From Brasenia schreberi (Eukaryota; Streptophyta; Magnoliopsida; Nymphaeales; Cabombaceae): a DNA stretch of 64,000 nucleotides. The position numbers were made by a program, and so were the translations under genes. The notes beneath the pieces were generated by a model, which worked only from the letters and a program-made list of their open reading frames with translations, searched no databases and was not told the DNA's origin. The DNA is taken from positions 8,009,001 to 8,073,000 of the forward strand of contig JAYKKT010000059.1 of the NCBI GenBank assembly GCA_036023115.1, in the 5' to 3' direction. Below, piece by piece: positions 11,655 through 23,338 of this stretch (position 1 is the first letter of the stretch; each line of letters opens with the position of its first letter).

Positions 11655-14600
11655 TGGAAAGGCCTAAGATGGGTGATGCTATTGAAAATAATTGAGTGAC
11701 AGACAGAGAGGGACTTCAGATAACCAATCTCAAGCTAGATAGTAAGAATTATCTCCAGTGGGCCAGATCCATAAAACTAGTTATAATGGCAAGGGGCGAT
11801 GGGATTATATAACAGGTGATGTTCCTCAACCCCCTACTACAGATCCATTGTATTCTAGATGGCGCAGGGAAAATACACTTATTAGTGTCTGACTTATTCA
11901 ATCAATGTCACCTTCAATTGGCAGTACATTCATGTTTCTTGATACTGCTAAGCATATTTAGTTAGCGGTTCAGGAAGTCTATGCCTAGAGAAAAAATATA
12001 ACCAAGAAATATGATCTGATTGAGAAGATCAGGAAATGCAGACAAGGAGGCAGATCAGTTAGTGAGTACTACGTAGAACTTAGAGGATTATGGGAGGAAC
12101 TTCAGTTTTATTTCAAGACCAAATGTATGAACTGTACACAAGAATGTAATGAGAAATTTGAAGAAAGAAAAGTGTTTGATCTCCTATGGGGCATTTCTTC
12201 AGACTATGAGGCAGTAACAAATAATATTTTAAGCAGAGAAGAGTTGTCATCCTTAAGTACTCCGTATTCCTTGTTACTCAGAGAAGAAGACAGAAAACTT
12301 TTAGAGAAAGATACGAAAATCAGTCCAGAAAATATTGCATTTGTAAGAAGAAATACCTCAAATCACTCTTATTCATGGGGAGAGAAAGTTATGGTCGTGG
12401 CAGAGGTAGATCAACAGAGACTCCTGAGGAAAAAGAAAAGATAACTTGTTGTCATTATGGAAAAACTCGACACACAAAGGAAACTTGTTGGGAATTAGTG
12501 GGTCCACCTACTCATTATCAGAATAAATATAACGGAGCATATTATAGTAGTGATCAGAGTGAAAAGCACGGTATTGAAAGCAGTGCACAATCCTTGGCTG
12601 ACATGAGAAAAGAAATTAAACTACTCAAGGCTCACTTAACTGACTCACACATTCCATCTACATCTTCCAACAGTCATGTGACAGATTCACATTTTCCATC
12701 CACTTCTTTCAACAGTGATTCACAGGCTATTATGGCATATCCATTCTCCTTTTTGGTTAAGGGTAATTTAAATATTTCTCCCTCTCGAGTATGGGTTATT
12801 GATTCTGATGCCACATATCACATGGTTAGTAGGAGGAATTTCTTTAATAACTATGAGTTCATTAAGGAGCAAATTAATATCCGACTAGCAGATGATTCGC
12901 ACACACCAATAGTTGGAAAAGGGAGTATAACTACACCTTTTGGCATATTACAAAATGTTTTACATGTTCCAGATATATCAGTCAATTTATTATTCGTCTT
13001 TGTCATGACTCAAGATATGAAATATCGTATAATTTTTTATTCTATTGGATGTTTCTTTCAAAAGCTGAGGACGGGAAGGATCTTTGGTCAGGAGAGTGTT
13101 AAAAGATGCCTCTATTTCTGTGAAGAGAATAAAGGAGCAGCCATGCAATCAACAATTATTTTTGAGCGATAGAGAGAAGATCTATCTCGCTGGCACCAAA
13201 GACATCGATATTTACCATTATTTAGAATTAGGATGTTATTACTTGAATTTAGTTATTGTAATAATTTGAATTTTAATTGTGAGACTTGCCAAAAGGCAAA
13301 GCATCATCGTACTTCCTTTCTTTTGAGTGAAGAAAAATTCTCTATTCCATTTGAAGTTGTTCATTCTGATATTTGGGGTCCTTGTTCCACTACATCTCTG
13401 CATGAATATAAGTATTTTATCTTCTTTATTGATGACTGCACTAGATTTACTGTGGTATATCTCATGAAAACTAAAGATGAAGTAAAGAATATGATTTCGA
13501 TTTACTATCAATTTATCCTCACTCAGTTCCAGTGTATTATTAAAACTTTCTGAAGTGACAATGGTGGTGAATTTATGTCTAACTCACTTCATTCATTTTT
13601 TCTTGATCGTGAAATATTACATCACACTTCTTGCGCCTACTCTCCTCAACAAAATGGTGTTTCAGAGAGAAAAATTATCATATTTTAGAAGTTGCCAAAA
13701 CTCTTTTGATTGGTTGTAATGCTCCTAAGTTTTACTAGAGTGAAGCAGTATTAACAGTTGTGTTTCTTATCAATCGTATGCTAAGCAGGGTTCTCAATGA
13801 TAATACTCCATTTCATAGGTTATGTCATTCTAAGAAACAATTTCATCTACTTCCAAGGGTATTTGGATGCACATGTTTTGTTCATATTTATCAAGGTTCA
13901 AGAGATAAACTAGATGTCAAATCAATCAAGTATATTTTTCTAGGATACTCATTTACCCAAAAGGATTACAAGTGCTATGACCCTCTTAGAAGAAGATCCT
14001 ATATTACCATGGATGTCACCTTCCATGAAGATACCCCATTTTATAGCATGCATGAAGTAGCTTCATATGATTCTCAGCCATCTCATGTGATACCTATTCC
14101 TCTAGGTAATATTCTTCAAGTGCAGGAAAAAGAAGGCGAGAAAACAATACCTTCGTCAGAAAAGAAATGGCAAATATGCCAGAGGTAGTAGAGAGATCCT
14201 TTTCCCACAACAGACAGCTACTTTGAATCAAAATCCTCCTTCTGAATCAAATCTAAATCCATCTCAAGAAACATCTCATCCCTCAGAAAAAGAGCACAAC
14301 GATCTTCCAATTGCACTCCGCAAGGAAAAAAGAGACACCGTAAAATATTCATTACAGAAAATGGTGTCATATTCAAACTATCCTAGAGAATATCAGTTGT
14401 TTGTCATGAATGCAGATTCTACCTATATTTCGAGAACATTTGAAAAAGCATAAAGTATCCAGAATGGAAGGCAGCTATGGCAAAAGAAATATCAGTTATG
14501 GTACGAAACAAAACATGAGAATTCATTAATTTGCAGCAAAAAGGAAGACAATAGGTTGCAAGTGGGTATTTTCCATCAAATATAAGGTTGATGAAAATAT

Positions 14601-15960
14601 AGAAAGATATAAAGCAATGCTAGTAGCTAAAGGCTATAGTCAGTCATATGGTATAGATTACACTGAAACGTTTGTTCCAGTGGCAAAGATGAACACCATT
14701 AGAATCATTTTGAGTGTGGCCGTTAACAAGAGATGAGAACTATTTCAACTTGATGTGAAGAATGTCTTCCTTGAGAGAGATCTCACTGAAGATATTTACA
14801 TGGATTTACCACCTGGATATATTCAAGAAAAACAGTCAAATAAGGTATACAAATTAAAGAAATCAATTAAAGGCTTAAAACAGTCTCTTAGAGCTTGGTT
14901 TGAAAAATTCAGTATTGGTGTCATGAGTTTGGGATTCAAACAATGTGCCAGTGATCACACTCTATTTATCAAGCAAGGAAGAAAAAATATCATATTACTA
15001 GTATATGTGGATGATATCATTATTACTAGAGATGACACAGAAGGCATCAGTGACCTAAAAAGAAGACTCAATTTTCTATTTGATTTGAAAGACTTGGGTA
15101 GATTGCATTACTTCTTAAGGATAGAGGTGATTCATCAAAATAATTGCTTATTTCTAAGTCAGAAAAAATATATACTAGATCTACTGAATGAGACCAAAAT
15201 GGAAGATTGTAGAGTTTGCTCGATTCTTATGAAAATTTCTAAGGGGGAGATCGATAATCCAGGAGAACCATATAAAGATATTGGCAAATACCAAAGATTA
15301 GTTGGAAAGTTGATTTATGTTACTATTACAAGACCTGACATTAGTTTTGCAGTTAGATATGTCAGTAGATGGATGCACTGCCCTTCGAAACATCATATGA
15401 GTACAGTATTTCATATCATCAGATACCTAAAATCCTTATTGACTTATGGGTTATTATATACTCCTCAATCATCGCTTGACATAAAAATTTATTCATATGC
15501 TAACTGGGCAGGTTCTAGAACTGATAGAAAGTCTACTTTTGATTATGTGATAAGTGTTGGAGGCAATATGGTCTCGTGAAAAAGTAAGAAACAGTTTGTG
15601 GTAGCCAGATCAAGTGCAGAGGCAGAGTATTGTGCTATTGCATTGGGTATGTGTGAAGGTCTTTGGATTATATCACTTCTAGAAGAGATTGGCCTTAAAG
15701 AAAATATTCCAATTGAATTCTTTATTGCCAGTAAAGCTGTCATTCAAATTGTATTGAATCCAGTCTTCTATGAAAGGACCAAACACATTGAAATTGATTG
15801 TCAATTTATCAGAGAAAAAAAATTTCAAGACATTTTCAACTTGATTCATTTACGCTCAGAGAATCAATTAGCAGATATTTTCACAAAACAAGTATATGTT
15901 AATATCTTTAAGAAGACTATTGGCAAGTTGGGTATTTCAAGTCTTCAATATCTAACTTGA
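11655..15960 (+). pseudogene. Copia gag-pol polyprotein, broken
   Basis: Gag starts near 11655 (LKLDSKNYLQWAR at 11731). The zinc knuckle near 12443 reads CHYGKTRHTKETC, with the second Cys replaced by Gly. Protease at 12790 reads VWVIDSDATYHM, where the active-site Asp-Ser-Gly has become Asp-Ser-Asp. Integrase is at 13270-13700 (CETCQKAKHHR, HSDIWGP, FIDDCTRF, then SDNGGEF after a stop at 13551). Reverse transcriptase is at 14740-15250 (FQLDVKN, YVDDIIITRDD). RNase H is at 15480-15750 (ARSSAEAEYCAIALG). Several breaks are TGA codons where family members have Trp or Arg (14514, 14735, 15577, 13551), consistent with C-to-T decay. The copy cannot move by itself. Confidence 0.92.
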
Positions 15961-15967
15961 GGGGGCG

Positions 15968-16306
15968 TGTTGGAGATAATTAGTTGTTAGTATGAGTCTA
16001 TATCATAGATTAGTATAGTTAAATGTGTCGTATTGTGTCTTGTAATTCGGATCCTAATGGATCAAATTTTGATCCATTAATACCATAGGTTAATGATGTA
16101 ATGATTAGTACTAATTAAGGGCATATTAGTCCTTTGAGTTAGATTAGGTTTTATATAAACTGTTGATGTCATTAGGGTTGTAACGATGAATAAAACAAAA
16201 TGGTGGTGGCGGCAGGAATGAGGGTGCCGACCAGCCCCTTCAACAAGTTTTTCATATTTTGATATTATTGCTTCATTTTTCTGTGTTATTTCTCATCAAA
16301 TCAACA
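15968..16306 (+). repeat. Copia 3' LTR
   Basis: 339 bp partner of the LTR at 10717. The extra length is a local change near 16055-16090, where GGATC/GATCC blocks form an inverted repeat absent from the 5' LTR. Confidence 0.92.
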
Positions 16307-17119
16307 TCAACTTGGGCCACTACCTCTTCTGGCTCCTCCTATAGTACCCGTCGTAGGCATCGGACGAGTAGGAGCTCTTGTAGTGAAACAAAAGCTAACT
16401 TAACTATCTACATTTTTTCCCTTTTCTCGCATTCTTCTCACCTCTTCAACCATCTCTTTTTTTATCTCAGTTGCACCATGAAATTCATCACCACCATACA
16501 TCATTGAGCATAAGCATCTTCAAATGGTTTAGACATATTTCAACCACCTATTTCTACCTTTAATCTCTTCTTCTCCATCGAAGCCTCCAATATCCACTCA
16601 ATCTCGTCCTTCACTGCTTCAAAAACCCAAGGACATGCACTAGCATCCTTCTTTGTTCCCGCAAAGTGGTGTTTCATACGAAAAATACCATCATGTTTTA
16701 CAGCATTATAAACCATGGACTTGTTCACAAGCTTATTGCCTTCATACACCGGAGTGCAATATTTCTATATCGAATCGACTGAATCGAAAGTCATTAAGAC
16801 AAGAGTGGACAATCAACAAAAAGAAAAAGGCTTTTTAAAGGTTAAGAATCACGAAATCTGTAAAACTCCTAAATTTTTTAAGTGAAAAATCAGGTAGAAT
16901 GTTAAAGAAAAGATGTATGACACGGATTTGACAAAAACCCTAGAAATGAAGAGTTGGATTGAATGAAATACTTGAGAATATTGTGAATAAACCATGAAAT
17001 CAACAAGAATAAGGTAAAAAAAGGATTAAGAAGTAAGACAATAACGTTAAAAAGAGTTTGCGAAGAAGCATAAATGAAATCTACAAGTTCCATATTTTCA
17101 GATTTTATAACATAAAAAT

Positions 17120-17298
17120 GAACATTGACTCGTATGATACGAGATGTATTGTACGATACGGTGCGACTCATCCCGTATAGTATACGACACGATAAATTAC
17201 AATAAGTGATACGTGCCCCTGTATCGTACCGTATCTTCGTACAATATGTGATAAAATTGTATCGTATCATATGATACAATATGATTTTTATAACATTG
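17120..17298. repeat. Subterminal GTATC/GATAC array of hAT copy A
   Basis: Within 180 bp there are many GATACGA, GTATCGTA, TACGATACG and ATGATAC motifs in both orientations, next to the terminal repeat. A matching array is at 8330-8410. Subterminal repeats of this type bind hAT transposases in known systems; binding here is inferred. Confidence 0.6.
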
Positions 17299-17350
17299 AC
17301 TAGAATTGAATTAATTTGCGCATTGAAGTTTTCTGCGTTCATTGCCCCCA

Positions 17351-19078
17351 CTAAACTTCCCCACAAGCACTCGGGACAATTGAGAGGACAAACTGATCTA
17401 CCTTAATACCCTCTGCTTCCATTCGGTACATGAGTTTCAATGCTTCATTGCACAGTCCATTTCTTGCATACCCTATAATCATAGCATTCCAAGATGCAGC
17501 ATTTCGCTCAGGCATCGAATGGAAGACTTGATAAGCATCATCCATGCAACCACATTTGGCGTACATGTTGATGAGAGCGCTACCCACAAAAACATTTGAC
17601 AATGATCTCGTCTTGTTTGCAGATGCATGGATCCATTTCCCTTGCTTCAAAGCTTCCATTTTTGCACATGCTTTAAATGCAATTGAATAAGTAAACTGAT
17701 TTGGCTCAACACCTTCCAATAACATATCATTCAAATATTTAAGAGCCTCGGGCTCATAAACAGAACTAGCGTGTCCAGAGATTAAAGCCGTCCACGAGAT
17801 GACATCCCTTGAAGGCATCCATTCAAGCACTCTTCAAGCATAACTATATTTACCACATTTGGAGTAAAACCAGAGAAGTGTGCTACACAGATAGGCATCA
17901 GCATGCGTCCAGTTCTTAAGAACTTGTGCATGAACCTCCTTTCCATGGTGCAAGAAACCAACAGCCCCACATGCACTGAGAAGGCTAACAACAGTTAAGC
18001 TATTGGCAATTATCCTCCGGCTTTTCGTCCTCCTGAACAAACTTATGGCTTCGATTCCCAACCCATTTTGTGCATATCCAGCAATCATAGAAGTCCATGT
18101 AACAGTGTTTCTCCTCGGCATGTTATCAAACACAATCCTAGCATATGTAACTTCGCCACATCTCATATACATGCATACTAGTGAGCTACCTACAAAGACA
18201 TCATACTTGAACATTCTCTTGACTAGGGAAGCATGAAGTTGCCTGCCTTGATCCAAGGCCTTCAAATCACCACAAGCCTTCAGAATGCTACAAACAGTGA
18301 AACTCATTTGGTCTCAAACCAGATGACATTATATCACTAAATATGCACATAGCTTTATAACCATCACCTGCCTGTACATGTGCAACAATGATTGTAATCC
18401 AGCAAATTAAATCACGCTCAGACATTCTATCAAACACGCAGCATGCTTCTGATAAATCCCCACTGTGCATAAAAGTAAACCAAAGCAGTCTCAGTAACCA
18501 AATTACTCCACTTACCTTTTACAACACAAGCATGAACCTGTTTGCCAAGTTCAGAAATCGAATACCTAGCACAAGCATTCAAGATGCAAACTAAAGTGGT
18601 TCCATTAGGCCGAATACCACTCGCCAGCATCTCATCAAAAAGACGAAAACCATCATCCACACAACCAACCTTCAGGTATCCATCAATCAGAGCGGCCCAC
18701 GACACAACATTTTTTTCAAGCATTCCATCAAGCACACTCTGGGCATCTCTCAATTTCCCGAATTTACCATACAGAGATCATATTGTTACCAATGAACAAC
18801 ACCGACTTGCCAAATCCCTTCTCGACAAAGGAATGGATGCGCCTACACTCTCTCACGCTAGAACACGACTGAAGCAACGAAATCAACGTCGACTGATACT
18901 TCATCTCCATCATCACCCCCATCTTCAGAATATACAGCGTACTTTTACACTGAGGATTACTCACAGAACGCCCAAGACGACGAGCAACAATCCGTTTGCG
19001 TTGGGAAAAGAATGATAACTCGGAAACCGGAATTTCGCAAGGTACAAACCCTGCCTTTTGACGAATACCGTTGCACAA
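17351..19078 (-). pseudogene. PLS-type pentatricopeptide repeat (PPR) protein, broken
   Basis: Five pieces in order form one PPR protein of about 575 codons. 19078-18764 begins with MCNGIRQKAGF. 18753-18430 carries VVSWAALIDGYLKVGCVDDG. 18470-18288, 18307-17837 (MYMRCGEVTYARIVFDNMPR) and 17833-17351 (ISWTALISGHAS, GSALINMYAKCG) follow, ending ...SACGEV. Breaks: a 2-bp loss in a CT run near 18770 (MISVW instead of MIS-LYGKFG); a frameshift near 18465; one extra base near 18310; and an in-frame TGA at 17834-17836 where CGA (Arg) is expected. Plant PPRs of this class bind organelle RNA. The domain order and length recall Arabidopsis At4g18520, not verified. The hAT element sits 45 bp past its stop. 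Confidence 0.85.
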
Positions 19079-19159
19079 CTCCCATTTACTAGCTGAAGAG
19101 TGAGGCAGTAGCGAAGAAGATGGAGAAGGCTGCTGTCTGAAGAAGCTCGGCGCAAGTGT

Positions 19160-20546
19160 GCTCAGAAAACAGAGAGGCTAGCATAATCGGGAACAATGCT
19201 TAGGCGAAAGGATATGGTTAATCGGCATAAAATATCATGCGAAGGCGGTTTACCAAAGCCTTGTGACCCGGTGGACGCGAAAGCGTCCTCGGGAACTTGA
19301 ATGGGGACGAACGCGGACAACCTCATGATGGTAATCTGCTGAACGAAGTCAACACCATAAGGACCGACCGATATGGTTCAATCTCCACCGTGCATCAAAA
19401 CTCAATCTTCGAGATTTTGTGGTACGTCTGCTTCGCCCACTTGTTTTTCGTGGCATAGACTATGTACAAATCAATTCATGCTTAAACGTTTGCTTCAAAC
19501 ACTTGTTTTTCGTGGTATAAAATTTTCAAAAGGACATGTTCTTAGACAACATAGTCCATGCACAAATCAATTCATATTTAAACATTCTCAACAATTTCAA
19601 TAATTCGATAGTGAGTTCAACAATGAGGTTCAAATTTAAAAAACAAAAAAACACCTTTATACTTGTAAAATAAGTACGATAAATATCTCCAGTACGATTT
19701 ACTTTTTTATTTAAAGAACTCATCCATTGATCCTAAGAAATTAGAGTACAAATTCATTTGCACGTGAACTAATTTCTCTCCGTGTTTGCAAAATTTTGTG
19801 ATTGCTGTCGAACTCACAAATGGAAGAAAGTAGCGTTTCATGCTAATGGGGATTGCAATATGCACCCAACCCACGGCTACCCACCCCGACCAACCTGCTC
19901 AAAAATAGGGGCTGACGAAACGTGTCATCGTGCTGCACTCATGTCAAACACTAGTTAACACGAACATGGCACGACTTTTCCGTGTTGCTTTCCATCAATA
20001 CACACGGCGTGCACCCTGCTGTGTCAACACGATTGACACGGTTTTGATACCAAACAGATACCGAATCATCGAGTGTCTCAGTAATCCAACGAAACAGCAA
20101 GTTTAAACTGGTAAACAACTTCCAGCTTTTGATTTATGTAAGCCATTTCTGAGATCTTTAATAGGTCGTTCATCTTCCATTGCAGTTACAGGCCTGTTCA
20201 ATGAAACTAGCAGGACTTCATCTCCCATATATCAAACAAAGGATGAGAATTAAGATCCCTATGCACCATCTGTCTGTGAATTTGATTCACATACAAAATA
20301 AGTAGAACCGATGCTATCAAACATATTAAAAATGTCATTTTATAAGTTTTTGCTTTTGTTTTCACAAGAAAATCTGCTCGATTCATAGGAAAAAGGGGAA
20401 CTCTACCAAATAATTAAGATTTACTTTCTGCTTTCTGTATCCACAAGTACCAAATAAGAACGTGAGAAAAGAGAAAACCTGCCAATCGGTAACACACAAT
20501 ACCAAATAGGTCATCTCACTGGTCTCCAAAGGCAGTCTGATTGGAC
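19160..20546. other. Intergenic region upstream of the PPR pseudogene
   Basis: This would hold the promoter of the PPR gene. It contains two imperfect direct repeats: CACTTGTTTTTCGTGG at 19438 and 19500, and ACAAATCAATTCAT at 19467 and 19561. A block at 19910-20045 is rich in ACACG/CGTGT inverted motifs. No gene is recognised. Confidence 0.45.
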
Positions 20547-20551
20547 ACGGG

Positions 20552-20898
20552 TGTTGGAATTACGGAAAAACACAGCAAATAATAAACAATATAATATATT
20601 GATAAAGGAAGAAGACTAACAATGGAGATCGGAGGAGGGGGCGGACCTCCAATGGAGCCCCCCCCCCCCCCCTCTTTCTCTCTCTTTCTTAATCCCAGCA
20701 ACCTTAAACCCTAATGCAGCCTATCAGTCCTTATATAAGGAGATGTAAAACATAAAATGACCAAAATACCCCTAGTACAGAAAATTACCAAAATGCCCTT
20801 ACGAATTCAGACAATTACAATAATACTCTAAACATCAATTTTACTGTCCTAAGACATTTTATGTACTAAAACTGACTCTAAACTCATATTCTTCAACA
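20552..20898 (-). repeat. Element A 3' LTR
   Basis: 347 bp, minus-strand sense TGTTGAAGAATATGAG...TAATTCCAACA. A TATATAAGG box is near 20735 and a run of about 15 C is at 20658. The small reading at 20516-20701 falls in this LTR and is not a gene. Confidence 0.9.
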
Positions 20899-21039
20899 CC
20901 CCCCCTCAAGTTGGGAGTGGGATACTTCGAACTCCAAACTTGCCAAAAATCTTCATCAACAGCTTCTTTGGCTGCAACATTTTTCATCAGTCTTCATCAC
21001 TGGTTTAATCTTCAACAACTTCTTTGACTGCAATATCTT

Positions 21040-21390
21040 CAACTCAGCCTTCCTGGCTGATCATATCAAGCATCATCTCTGGTTGCAATATAAACTTAGC
21101 CTTCCTGGCTAATCATCTCAAGCAGCATCTCTAGCTGCAACATCAACTCAGCCATCCTAACTGAGCATCTTAAGCAGCATCTCTGGCTGCAACATCAACT
21201 CAGCCATCTTGGCTGATCATCTCAAGCAGCATCTCTAGCTGCAACATCAACTCAACCCTCCTGGCTAATCATCTCAAGCAACATCTATGGCTGCAACATC
21301 AACTCAGCCTTCCTAGCTGATCATCTCAAGCAGCATCTCTGGCTGCATCATTACCTCTGTCTTCCTGGCTGATCATCATCATGACTTTCT
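21040..21390 (-). repeat. Internal tandem repeat of element A, unit about 52-54 bp
   Basis: Roughly six units of the form TCAACTCAGCC...CTGGCTGATCATCT followed by CAAGCAGCATCTCTGGCTGC, with scattered changes. More degenerate units continue to about 22110. The same unit, in the other orientation, occurs at 46660-46900 in the second element, so it is a hallmark of the family. Confidence 0.8.
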
Positions 21391-22574
21391 TATCACACGT
21401 GCACTAGTAATTTCTTCGAGGCTTCTGTAAAACAACTTTGTAAAACAACTTGAACAATTAAGAACACATGGATAACACCCGACCCTTCTATGGGTGTCGG
21501 TTGCTCCCTCTCTTTTTCTTCTTCTCCATAAAGTGATTTGGCAGGTACACTTAGAAAAATCATGTTTCTTCTGCTCTTGAGAAAGCTGATCTTTTGTGAT
21601 AGGAGGTATTACTCCACCATACACACTTCACAAGGCTTTTCCTGCGCCCCTTCACATGGTGGCTGCAGCCGGTATGTTGGTTGGGTGCCCTCTCTCTACC
21701 ACTCAAATAGCACAATACAGACATCTGTTTATACTAGTCGGTCTGGGCCCCTTCACATGGTGACTTCAGACGCTTTTCCAGCCCTCCTGGCTGTTTACTT
21801 CAACAACCCAAGGTCTTAACTTTCATGCTTCTTGATGATACTGCCACATTCCATATCAAATTCTTCTGGCCTCTTTGATGATTTGATTTGTCATGCATAT
21901 GTGGTAAAAGAAGACTGATTTTCTGCATTCTTCTGAATTTTTCAGCTCTTTGATTATCCATTTTTCCAAGTAATTTTCTTTGCTTCATGGTTGTAATCTT
22001 CTGTAACTTATCCTTCTTAGTTATTCATCTTGAACATCTGCATAGCTGCACTATTTCTTCAGCAGTTTTCATTGCTGCAAAGTAACTTTCAGTAGCCTTC
22101 ATGGCTGCAATACACTCTTATCCATCTCCACATAATTATAAATAAACATCAACTTGTCCAAATCTCATACCAAGAGCATTAATAATCCTGATACAACTCG
22201 AGCTGTAATCTCACAGAAGATTAATTTATAAAACTCACCCATCATTTTCCCACCGAACTCTGAAAGAATCTGGGAGACAGATTGGTGGCAGCAGTAATTG
22301 ATTCACCATCCACAGATCTGCTATATGTTGCCAAATAATCATTGATATAATCATTGACTTTAGAAATACAAAATAAAGGAATACCATTCCATGAAACATG
22401 CGCACTTCCTTGCTTGAAAGGAGGTAATACTGTTGCCTCGTGGAGCTCATTTAGAGCAGCTGATTTCATCTTATGTTCAGCAGCTTCCTCACCAGATTAT
22501 TTGGTATAGTCCTTTACACTGTCAACAACATCCTTAGGATTTTGTTTAACTTTATTTTTGTTGGGTGCGTTGGA

Positions 22575-22735
22575 GAAGCATAATGGCTAGATCCAATTTG
22601 TAATAAAGCTGTCGTAAACCATGTTGAGGGATCACTCGGGAGGCATAGCTGCTTTTCAGCATCGGAAAGAATTTTTAATGCATGCTTTAGTCTTTCAAGT
22701 TCAACTTCATTTAGACTTTGCTGAACAAAAAACTA
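22575..22735 (-). pseudogene. Captured fragment of a STICHEL-like gene
   Basis: The minus-strand reading has LNEVELERLKHALKILSDAE followed by KQL and, after a few residues, STWFTTALLQIGSS. This is the characteristic stretch of plant STICHEL/STICHEL-like proteins (AAA-type, DNA polymerase III gamma/tau-like), where SEAEKQLR and STWFTATLLQLGS occur. The match is from memory. An in-frame stop lies just upstream (SKAVD, stop, FFVQQS). It is too short to act, and in sense orientation within element A. Confidence 0.7.
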
Positions 22736-22749
22736 ATCCACTGCCTTTG

Positions 22750-23035
22750 AAGCGACTGAGGTGGCAAAAGCCAATTGGACTAATCGTTCCTTCTACTTAG
22801 TTTGTCTCCCTGTAGTTCAACAAGAGAGGACATCATCATAGAATCCCGAATGAACTGGATGTTGTATGTTAATTTCCCAACTCGATTGAAATTTGTAATT
22901 ATAGAAATAGGAACCCATCCTTCCTTATCCATGTTCTGCCGCAAGTATATATCTTTACATAAATTCTCATTGCTGAAATAATACTCTATCCTTTTTAACT
23001 AATAAGGCACACAATTGAGGATCTGGCAGGACAAA
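22750..23035 (-). pseudogene. Captured La-motif fragment of a LARP1-type gene
   Basis: The minus-strand reading has PDPQLCALLVK, a one-base frameshift, then IEYYFSNENLCKDIYLRQNM, DKEGWVPISIITNFNRVGKL and VELQGDKLSRRND, then a stop where Trp is expected. IEYYFS, ENL, WVPI and the closing RRND are hallmarks of the La motif in plant La-related protein 1 b/c. La motifs bind RNA 3' ends or poly(A). This fragment directly abuts the STICHEL-like piece, so two unrelated genes are joined inside one element. Confidence 0.8.
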
Positions 23036-23109
23036 GGATTGGGTATATTTAGTCATCCTCTTTCCAGATTAATAAAGCAGAATCAATCTGCATGGTCTGA
23101 ACAAACTGA

Positions 23110-23338
23110 GAGCCAGTGGCATAGGCATAGTTTCTATGAGTTGTTTTGCTTTGTCTAGAAGTCCAGCACGACTAAGGAGTTCCACCACTCGAAATACATT
23201 CTCCGCAGTAACTATACCGAATGTTTCTGCAGTTTCCCTAATCATAATGCCCCACGATCCAGTGAAGCCTGGCATATTACTCTCACTGACTAGAATAGTA
23301 GCACCGTGTAAATCTGCAGTCAGCAAGCATTGAGCCAT
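23110..23338 (-). pseudogene. Captured PPR-like fragment
   Basis: The minus-strand reading contains VFRVVELLSRAGLLDKAKQL followed by IETMPM. It resembles the end of PLS-type PPR proteins (VDLLGRAGxLxEAxxLIxxMPM). The N-terminal half (MAQCLLTADLHGATILVSES) is not recognised and may come from another source. Confidence 0.5.

Larger units (their letters stand above)
10712..16311 (+). mobile_element. Ty1-copia LTR retrotransposon nested in hAT copy A
   Basis: Two LTRs (10717-11046 and 15968-16306), both TGTTGG...CAACA, bound the element. The 5-bp target duplication TCAAC lies at 10712-10716 and 16307-16311. A primer-binding site starting TGGTATAAGAGC (initiator-Met type, one change from TGGTATCAGAGC) follows the first LTR at 11047. 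A purine tract TTGAGGGGGCG precedes the second. Domain order gag, protease, integrase, RT, RNase H identifies copia. The LTRs differ by roughly a dozen substitutions plus one indel of about 20 bp, so the insertion is not recent. It is younger than the hAT element it splits. Confidence 0.93.
8700..16800 (-). pseudogene. hAT transposase (DUF659 family), disrupted
   Basis: Reading from high to low coordinates: a BED-finger-like N-terminus near 16540-16749 (HDGIFRMKHHFAGTKKDASACP); then the part interrupted by the copia element at 10717-16306; then 10612-10394 (FFYEKCLSFNIANSFSFQSM, a typical pre-DUF659 stretch); then DUF659 at 10397-9822 (MTDGWTDSQRKSLVISLVY, NDNGANFRAAGKILE, CVVYFIDLMLED); then 9886-9659 (PLVKVMRMVNN); then a worn C-terminal dimerisation region near 9350-9150; and an acidic tail near 8860-8700. 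Frameshifts, stops and the nested element abolish function. DUF659 and its place in hAT transposases are known for plants; the domain order is read here directly. Confidence 0.85.
8312..17306 (-). mobile_element. hAT-superfamily DNA transposon (copy A), split by a nested copia element
   Basis: Terminal inverted repeats CAATGTTGTAAAAATCGTAT (8320) and, inverted, ATGATTTTTATAACATTG (ending 17298) bound the element. They are flanked by 8-bp direct repeats GCTAGAAT (8312-8319) and ACTAGAAT (17299-17306), 7 of 8 identical, the size hAT transposases make. Without the copia insertion the element is about 3.4 kb. It encodes a minus-strand DUF659-type transposase, now broken. Both ends carry arrays of GTATCGTA/GATACGATAC motifs. 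Two related copies lie at 28492 and 33862. Confidence 0.88.

Noticed and set aside
16259..16507. 82-codon reading spanning the copia LTR end and hAT sequence
   Set aside because: Crosses a transposon junction; no coding support.
17298..17351. The PPR protein continuing through the hAT insertion to sequence left of 8312
   Set aside because: Translation left of 8312 on the minus strand shows no PPR texture, and SACGEV is followed by a stop before the insertion.
21040..21390. CRISPR-like regular repeat
   Set aside because: Units are contiguous tandem repeats without unique spacers, in a plant LTR element.
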